Shown here: positions 57,800 to 64,000 of the stretch, piece by piece | How positions within the stretch are numbered: the stretch's first letter is position 1 | How the letters are laid out: every line of letters starts with the position of its first letter | Source of the DNA: Xylocopa sonorina | Taxonomy: Eukaryota; Arthropoda; Insecta; Hymenoptera; Apidae | Length of the DNA stretch: 64,000 nucleotides | Assembly: GCF_050948175.1 (NCBI RefSeq) | Contig: NW_027490221.1 | Span: 62,001 to 126,000 of the forward strand | Direction of reading: 5' to 3' | Made by a program: the position numbers and the translations under genes | The notes under the pieces: generated by a model | What the model was told of the DNA's origin: nothing | Database searches by the model: none | Seen by the model: the letters and a program-made list of their open reading frames with translations, nothing else

Positions 57800-58820
57800 T
57801 ATTCTTCACTCGGCCGTCCTGCATGAACAATCGTTCCGAATGTCATGCCGTCATTCTTCATTCATGTCGTCTTCGATTTCAGATAAATATCATAGATTTC
57901 TTCGATCCACAATTTCATAGAATCTGCTGACATCCATGTTTATAGGGGTCCTTCTCCTTGGCCTACTTTTCAAACTACAAACCGTTGATTGTGTAAAACT
58001 CGTGCAACTACATACGGTTCAAAATATTTATGAGCTATATTTAGACCAGTACTCTGTTGCATACGTTTAATTGCTACTTGATCTCCTTCACGATAAACTC
58101 TATCTTTTCGTCTACTCTTGTTAAAAGTTCGCCTATTCTCTTATTGGACCCTGGATATATTTTTACTTGCTTGAAGTCGTACTTCATCTCGATTATCTTG
58201 AAAAGGTGCGATCCATTCCTTATCAAGTATGTCTCGGATGTCAAGATAACCTTTAAGTCGAGGATGTGTCCCAAAGAGAAGATGAAACGGTGACGTGCCA
58301 ATATTTCGATGTATTGTTGATTTCAAACATTGTTGATCTACTTCTAAATACTTATATCATTCACAGGGCTTAGGTTGTAGCTAATATTGCTGACAACAGT
58401 ATGAATGTTCTATTACGACGTTCAACTTGACCATTAGCTCTAAGATTTCCTGTTGTTGTTGAAACATGTTCTATATTATCTTCTTGAGAATAATGCCTGA
58501 AATCATTTGCTGTGAAAGCTGTTCCCCTATCAGAAATTATTCGACGCAGATTACAGAAAATAGTCGCTTGCTTCTTCAGGAGTGACAAAACTTTATCTGC
58601 AGTAGTAGATGATGTAGTATAAAGCCATGTAAATTTTGTAAAAGCATCTATCACTACAAATATATACTGATACGTTTATATTTGTCGATGGCAGTAGTTT
58701 AAGATGATCGATATGAAATGTATCAAAAGGAATACTCCCCTTTTCAATCGGATTTAAATGACACTCCTGCTTCCCCAGCATCTTTTCGGCTAAGATGCAT
58801 GCAACACATACATGCATGTA
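57800..58820 (-). pseudogene. Gypsy-2 integrase
   Basis: Minus strand: CVACILAEKMLGKQECHL (end of the zinc domain) and FHIDHLKLLPST (first catalytic Asp) in 58,817-58,593; 58,654-58,370 has IISDRGTAFTAND (second Asp) and NGQVERRNRTF (Glu); 58,326-58,141 has STIHRNIGTSPFHLLFGTHP; then the basic tail in broken frames to 57,800. All three catalytic residues of the D,D35E core are still visible, although frameshifts at about 58,650 and 58,370 break it. Confidence 0.9.
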
Positions 58821-58929
58821 AGAAATTTCTTACCACCTGTTCAACTTGCTGCCGAAGGTTTGGAATCTAATAATCTTTACGTACGATAGCTTTAGTCTTG
58901 ACCACAGAAAAATGTCCACACTCATAAGC

Positions 58930-60340
58930 CTACCTTATTTTATGTATCTGCATCCGACATGACACTACTAGTTGAATATTACCTCCAGAGTTTCTGTACA
59001 GAAAATTTCCCCGTAGAACATAATCATTCGTCTTGTTTTGAAGTACCAAATCTCGAAGTTTTAATACAGTCTCATCTTCTTCCTGTGCTTTCCACAAACG
59101 CGCTGTAAGACTTGCATCAGATCCATCGATTAGGAAATTCGTAGGAAGAGGATTTCTACTAAGCGCATCAACATGTATCATGTCCTTCCCTGGACGATGC
59201 TCTATCCGGTAATCAAATTCTTTGAACGATAATGCTCATCATGCAACACATACACGAAGATCTTTCTTATTCATTGTAGGAGTAATAGCTCGGCAATCAA
59301 TAACAATAATAAACGAAATTCCTAATAAAGGAACTCCAAATTTCTTCAACGCTTTTACTATTGCTAAAACTTCAAACTCGTAGCTACTGTATTTAGATGC
59401 AGCAGAAGTTGTCTTACTGCTGGAGAAAAGTGGTAGTAACTGCCGGAGAATTACATAAACCAAAAGGGACTCGTAAGAACTCATAATGACTATCCGGTAC
59501 AATAAATGCTGTATACTTTCGACTTGATTTATCCTATCGCACGTGAGAGAACCTGTTTTTCAAGTCAAGAGTACTGAAATAGCGCGCGACTTGTAACAGA
59601 TCTAATTTATCTTCAATCAGTTGTAACGCATATCTACATTTAATAATCTTCTTATTAATTTGTCGATGATCCACACATAATCTAAACGAATCATTTTTCT
59701 TCCGAACGCGAACAACCGGACTCGCATAATCAGAAGTAGATAACTGAGTGACTCCAGCCGCAATCCACTGTTCTATCTACACATTAGCAATCTCTTTTTG
59801 CGACGCTGACAATCGTCTCGCCGATTGATATACGGACTATTTGCCTTTCAATATTAATTTTATTGCAATTTCACGTTCAAAGGTTTTCCTCGGCTTGTAA
59901 TTACTAATAAGATTTTCTATCGCCACTCGCTAATTAGGATCTAATACATGAGACACATCAACTTGATTCACTTCTAACACGTCACTCGACACATCTGTTT
60001 TAAATATTTTCGGTACAATGCTTTCTCTTTGAACAATTTCGCGCGTTACTTTCAGTAATCAACGAAAGCTTACTTTACCACCTCTAATGCTAACATCGGT
60101 TACATTTAAGAAATTCGTTCCTATCAACAGCTTGTGCCGAACAATGGTATCAGAGATTACTTCTATACAAATCGGATATCAGTGCCCATCTACAGTAATT
60201 TTTCTTTTTTTAACCTATACCATCGAAATGTAATTCATTGTGTCGTAATTTCGGAAACCGAGCTTAATAAACTCGTCTGTGTGAATTAAACTAAAATCAC
60301 TTCCTGATTCCACTAATGCTTCGATCCCGTATCCGTTAGG
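58930..60340 (-). pseudogene. Gypsy-2 protease, RT and RNase H remnants
   Basis: Minus strand. Protease motif VESGSDFSLIHTDEF near 60,300 has Glu in place of the catalytic Asp. RT is recognisable at 59,790-59,400: CVDHRQINKK, RYFSTLDLKNRF, FLRVPFGLCNSPA. The sequence then jumps directly to RNase H (SKYSSYEFEVLAIVKALKKF), so the YxDD catalytic block is missing. HVDALSRNPLP near 59,170 and LRDLVLQNKTNDYVLRGNFL follow, the usual link to integrase. Confidence 0.88.
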
Positions 60341-60375
60341 TAAATCATTTTTGAGATACTTTCGGTACGATACTC

Positions 60376-61440
60376 CTAATGTCGCGCAGTTCTCTTACTC
60401 GCTTTAAATTTCTTGGGACATTTCGACGCAATATGTCCACGTTCTTGACATGTAAAACATTTTACACCGCGATCTTTCGTTGGACAATTCACGCTAATAT
60501 GATCGTGCCCACCACAAATATAACATCGTACAATATTACCGATAAATTCTTTTATCTCATCCATATTGACAATCTCTTTTCTTTCATTTCTAACGAAACT
60601 GTCATTACATATCTCAAACTTTGTTGACCTCTGCACACTCGACATACCTCGATCTCGAAGAATTACCTTTTCAAACGCTTTCGAAAGTTGATTGGTTGTT
60701 GTAAACTGTAGAATACGCCCGTGGTTCCGGAGCATTTCATCGGGAATGCCGTCAATTAGATATTCAAGTATTTCATGGTCGTTGATTGGTACTCGATTTC
60801 CAAGAATGTTCTTCTCGTGCAAATATTCATGAAACGTCTCGTTCCTGTTCCATAACCGCTCTTCAAATTTCTTCTTCGTTTCAATTTTGCTTTGCGGATG
60901 ATAAAACAACTCATAATTCTTCCAGCAGTCGGTCGAATGCCATAGTTGTATATTCTGGTTTAGAAAGAAATCATTCAAGTGCTTTTCCCTTCAGTAGCAT
61001 ACCGATAAGTATTCGTGCAACGTCATCTTCCAATTTATATGTCGTCTTGAATAATTTGGTCTGCTTCTCCCAAATTTTATAATCACCAGATTTACTTTAG
61101 ACTATTAAGAAATTGTCACCGCTACTAACAACATCAAATAGTTCGCCTTCAAAATTACGCATCGATCTTCGTTGCTCATTTTTCGAATTTTACTCAACCT
61201 GTAATTTTTGTCGCACTGGATCTAACTCAAGGCGCAACACGGCTAACTCACGTTCTGCTAATACACCAGCACACGACTCCTCATTATCTTCATGAACTTC
61301 ACGTTCCGTCTGGGTCAACTTCCATCAAACGGGAAATTAATTCAACTTTCGAACCAGCAGTAAGTAGTTTATGCTCTATTAATACCTCTCTTAGCGCTGT
61401 AACTGTAATTAATAAAAATAATTTTACTCAAATCGATCAT
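60376..61440 (-). pseudogene. Gypsy-2 gag
   Basis: Starts near 61,440 (MIDLSKI), with an insertion near 61,410 in the SAP-like segment, then LAERELAVLRLELDPVRQKL. The frame 60,978-60,376 (200 codons) is the best preserved Gag in the window: TFHEYLHEKNILGNRVPIND, IDGIPDEMLRN, AFEKVILRDRGMS, then the knuckles CYICGGHDHISVNC and CFTCQERGHIASKC and a basic end. It shows what the broken Gypsy-1 gag once looked like. Confidence 0.88.
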
Positions 61441-61692
61441 TGTAAAAATTATTACTCGACACTTGCGTTTAAACTCGAATTGTCTCCACACGAATAATTA
61501 ATTTTCGTTCTCGCACTATCTCTAAAAACTACACTCGCATCGCTTGAGTATCTTCTCGAACGTTCTAGACCGTCAAGGAATTATCTTGAACGCTCTGTCT
61601 TCAAATATTCGATAATACTTCAATCTTTAGAACGTATCCGATTTAATTCTTGAATGTCTTCTTGATAATTACTACGCCCGAGACCCCAAAAT

Positions 61693-61943
61693 TGTAGGAA
61701 ACTTATTAATAAAAGACAATTATAAGATTTTTTATATCATTAAATAGTTCTTTTCAACTGAGATATTACTCCAAAGACTGCTAATGTACAACTGCTTCAT
61801 TATTATAAACACTCACACGAAAAACTCATTTGCTTCGCACATTCGCTCTCACTCGCATTCTAGAATATTCCACGTACGTAAGATTGACATTAAACCTGAG
61901 TTATTGATTAACATTTAAATTAAGATTATTTCATTATCCTTCA
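61693..61943 (-). repeat. Gypsy-2 5' LTR
   Basis: 251 bp, TGAAGG...CCTACA on the minus strand; aligned with both Gypsy-1 LTRs. Followed by leader sequence TTTTGGGGTCTCGGGCGTAG. Confidence 0.9.
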
Positions 61944-62785
61944 ATAACATTATGCTTGCCTGCTACTACACATTAAAGGAATGTATACTCTGCAGTTCCT
62001 TGAAACGGGATGGTGCTTCACAGTATCTGCGTGTGAAAACCATGAAGTTCTAATGTTCCACGCAACGCGATAATACATCTCATTTCAACTTTTCAAAGTA
62101 AGTAACCTGTAATCTTTTAAGCATATCATTATGCTGATCTGCTTATACACTTCTAACGAATGTGAATTCTATAGTTCCATTCATTGGGTTGCGGCATTAT
62201 AGTGTTCACGTATTATAGCAGCAGAGTTCTACTGCTGCATGCAATGCGATGACGCATCACATTTCATCATTTCGATGTAAGATGTAACTTTGTATGCTCA
62301 CGATTATGTTTGCCTGCTCCTACGCTATAAAAGAATGTAAATTCCACAGTTTCTTGCAAGGAGATGATACTTCATAGTGTCTGTGCATCAATGCAGTAGA
62401 TTTCTAATGCTACATGCAATGCGATGGAGCATCTCATTTCAACGCTTCGATGTAATTAAGTTGTACTCCTCTATACGTAGCGTTACGCCTTCCTGCTTTT
62501 GCACTTCATAAGAATGTGAATACTACAGATCCATGCAATTTCATGGAGCATAAAAGAGTTTAAGTGTCAAAGCAGTAGAGCTCTATTAATCTATGCAATG
62601 TGATAGCACATCCCATTTCTACCTTTCAAAATAAATAAGCTGTAATCATCTGTACACATCGCTATACTTATTTGTTCCTACATTTCCGAAGAATGGAAAT
62701 TCTTTAATTCCATGCAACGAAATGGCGCTTCATGATGCTTGCGTGCCAATGCAATGCAGTTCTCATGCTCCATGCATCCTCATTT
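61944..62785 (+). repeat. Sat1 array, F orientation, last block
   Basis: About four and a half monomers of the common variant; ends in a partial unit at CATCCTCATTTCAC. Confidence 0.88.
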
Positions 62786-63628
62786 CACAAATTCTGCAAA
62801 ATCCCTATTAAACACATAGTAGCAATAAACTCGTAAAGCAACAAGATGTCGTCTCATCGTAAATTTCAAAATCAAGCCTTCGTAGTGATTCTTCAAATTG
62901 CGTATACCATGCAGCTGGCCGTTTTATTGTCTTATTTCCCGCTTCTCACAATTGTCGCAACCAACCTACAACCGTTGGTCCCACTCTTCGCGCCTTCTTG
63001 TCTCCTCCCAGTTCCAGAGAAAGAAGCAAATCTACAGATTTTCCACCAATAACGTCTCATTGATTTGCCACACCCTTGACCACCCCTCCATACAAATTCA
63101 CATTAAAACACTCTGACTTCATGACTGATGAGCTTAGTAGAAATTCAGATTCAGACATATCCGAGAACATGAAAAACACTAAAACCTTTTAATTCATTTT
63201 AAGTTAAGTATAATTGTTTGTTAAGGAATCGTATCAATTCCAATTATATCTATCTACTTCCCTATTACTGTAACAGGTATTAGAGCGCACGTTGCAACTG
63301 TGACGAAAAGATACGCAATGAAGATTTACGTCCTTCGTAGGCTTATCAACCGAAAATGAGCCTCGTCGACTGCGAGTTATAAAAACGAACAGTTAAAATC
63401 AGTGACGTGAGTGCCCGAACTACAGTGTCAATCAATCAACATTCAGTGATCGAAGAATCATGCCAGTGATCAAGCCAACGCTCCAGGACAAATTGAGATT
63501 CTCAGCAGCAACAAGTCGGACATACCAGGGAATCCAGACATCATGACAGAGCTTAACAAACCTGATATCTTCACATTGAAAAGGTAGACTCGTTTATTCG
63601 TCCATTCCTTTCTTATTCATCTTCCACG
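62786..63628 (+). mobile_element. Probable LTR and leader of a BEL/Pao-type element
   Basis: Sequence unlike the satellite and without another copy in the window, directly upstream of a BEL-like gag. TATAAAAA at 63,378 with TCAGT at 63,399 looks like an LTR promoter. The limits of the LTR cannot be fixed because the other LTR lies outside. Confidence 0.5.
63378..63404 (+). promoter_or_regulatory. TATA box and initiator-like TCAGTG
   Basis: TATAAAAA with TCAGTG about 20 bases downstream, about 225 bp before the gag start. Arrangement typical for insect LTR promoters; inferred. Confidence 0.5.
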
Positions 63629-64000
63629 ATGACAACCCGATCGCTCGAAAAAGCTCAGTCCATTCCCCATGAAATTATTCTCAGTTCACTGCGGCGTAAA
63701 CGTGGTACCACATTCGGTCAAATCACTACCTTCACGCGACTCCTTAACACAGGCAAAACATCAGAACAACCGGATATACGTTTACTACAAACCCATCTTT
63801 ACGCGTTAACTGAAGCGTGGAAACGATTCGATGGCATCCAATTTGACCTCGAAGAATAAAACGAAACAGAAACGTCACGTCTTTACAAAATTCAAAACGA
63901 CTACTTCTCTATCACAACTCGCTCTGATTCGATATCATAACTCGACGCGATTGAGTTATTGAAAGGTAAATACGACCGTATAAGTCGGGCTGCCACTAAA
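63629..64000 (+). pseudogene. BEL/Pao-type gag N-terminus, cut by the window end
   Basis: Starts at ATG 63,629. The pattern LRRKRGTTFGQITTFTRLL, then TEAWKRFDGIQFDLEE, a stop (TAA, 63,857-63,859) and in the same frame NETETSRLYKIQNDYFSI, follows the helical N-terminal part of insect BEL/Pao Gag (basic RRG.I..., then a helix ending E..QFE.E and ..R..FE..YF). The stop and a second one near 63,938 make it a likely pseudogene, although only a short part is visible. Confidence 0.6.

Larger units (their letters stand above)
57796..61943 (-). mobile_element. Gypsy-2 LTR retrotransposon relic
   Basis: Same family as Gypsy-1 and on the minus strand. The 5' LTR is complete (61,693-61,943). The 3' LTR is reduced to about 10 bases (TGAAGAATAA near 57,800) directly joined to satellite, so the 3' end was deleted. 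The right flank is satellite GTTAT, the same monomer position as for Gypsy-1. Gag, protease, part of RT, RNase H and integrase are readable. The central RT with the YxDD motif is deleted. Confidence 0.92.

Noticed and set aside
1..64000. tRNA or rRNA genes
   Set aside because: I saw no cloverleaf, A/B box pair or conserved rRNA block by eye. A dedicated covariance-model scan would settle this.

Overview
This is a repeat-dense, AT-rich stretch of a eukaryotic chromosome, most likely an insect and plausibly a hymenopteran. The reasons are piggyBac, Gypsy, Copia, BEL/Pao and R1-clade relics, a 69-bp GT-AG intron in an animal-type gene fragment, and degenerate CCTAA/TTAGG-type repeats. No intact host gene was found. 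Nothing points to bacteria, plasmids, phage or CRISPR. The composition (kilobases of satellite broken by dead, nested transposons) looks like pericentromeric or subtelomeric heterochromatin.

The ground substance is one satellite family of about 179 bp (Sat1), present in both orientations (F and R) and in at least three sequence variants. It covers most of 3.9-14.0 kb, 24.2-33.1 kb, 42.4-46.2 kb and 50.0-62.8 kb. Each 179-bp monomer is itself a degenerate trimer of a roughly 60-bp unit. A second AT-rich satellite of 133 bp (Sat2) occupies 46.2-50.0 kb, with two stray units at 23.4 kb.

Layout: 1-1.24 kb, copy A of a low-copy duplicon; 1.45-2.64 kb, GC-rich LTR-like repeat; 3.9-8.6 kb, Sat1 with an internally deleted piggyBac (4986-6374, perfect TIRs and TTAA); 8.62-12.5 kb, Gypsy-1 with both LTRs; 12.5-14.0 kb, Sat1; 14.0-24.2 kb, duplicon copy B, inverted, holding an HSDL2 pseudogene fragment, a solo LTR, telomere-like repeats and an R1/TRAS-like retroposon; 24.2-29.2 kb, Sat1 flipping from R to F around a second copy of the GC-rich LTR-like repeat; 29.2-32.7 kb, composite of two piggyBac relics; 33.1-41.8 kb, duplicon copy C in the opposite orientation to B, with a 1.29-kb solo LTR; 42.4-46.2 kb, Sat1; 46.55-48.94 kb, a nearly full-length dead piggyBac inside Sat2; 51.0-53.7 kb, two piggyBac fragments; 54.7-57.1 kb, a truncated Copia; 57.8-61.9 kb, Gypsy-2; 62.8-64 kb, the start of a BEL/Pao-type element running off the window.

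Best structural observations: B and C are arms of a large imperfect palindrome with the GC-rich LTR-like repeat near its centre; the satellite has a trimeric substructure; Gypsy-1 and Gypsy-2 sit at the same phase of the Sat1 monomer; two piggyBac relics share the same inactivating 1-base deletion and the same satellite junction. These suggest that satellite blocks carrying dead transposons were duplicated and inverted together. All coding regions here are pseudogenes or transposon relics. Species, expression and copy number cannot be read from this window.
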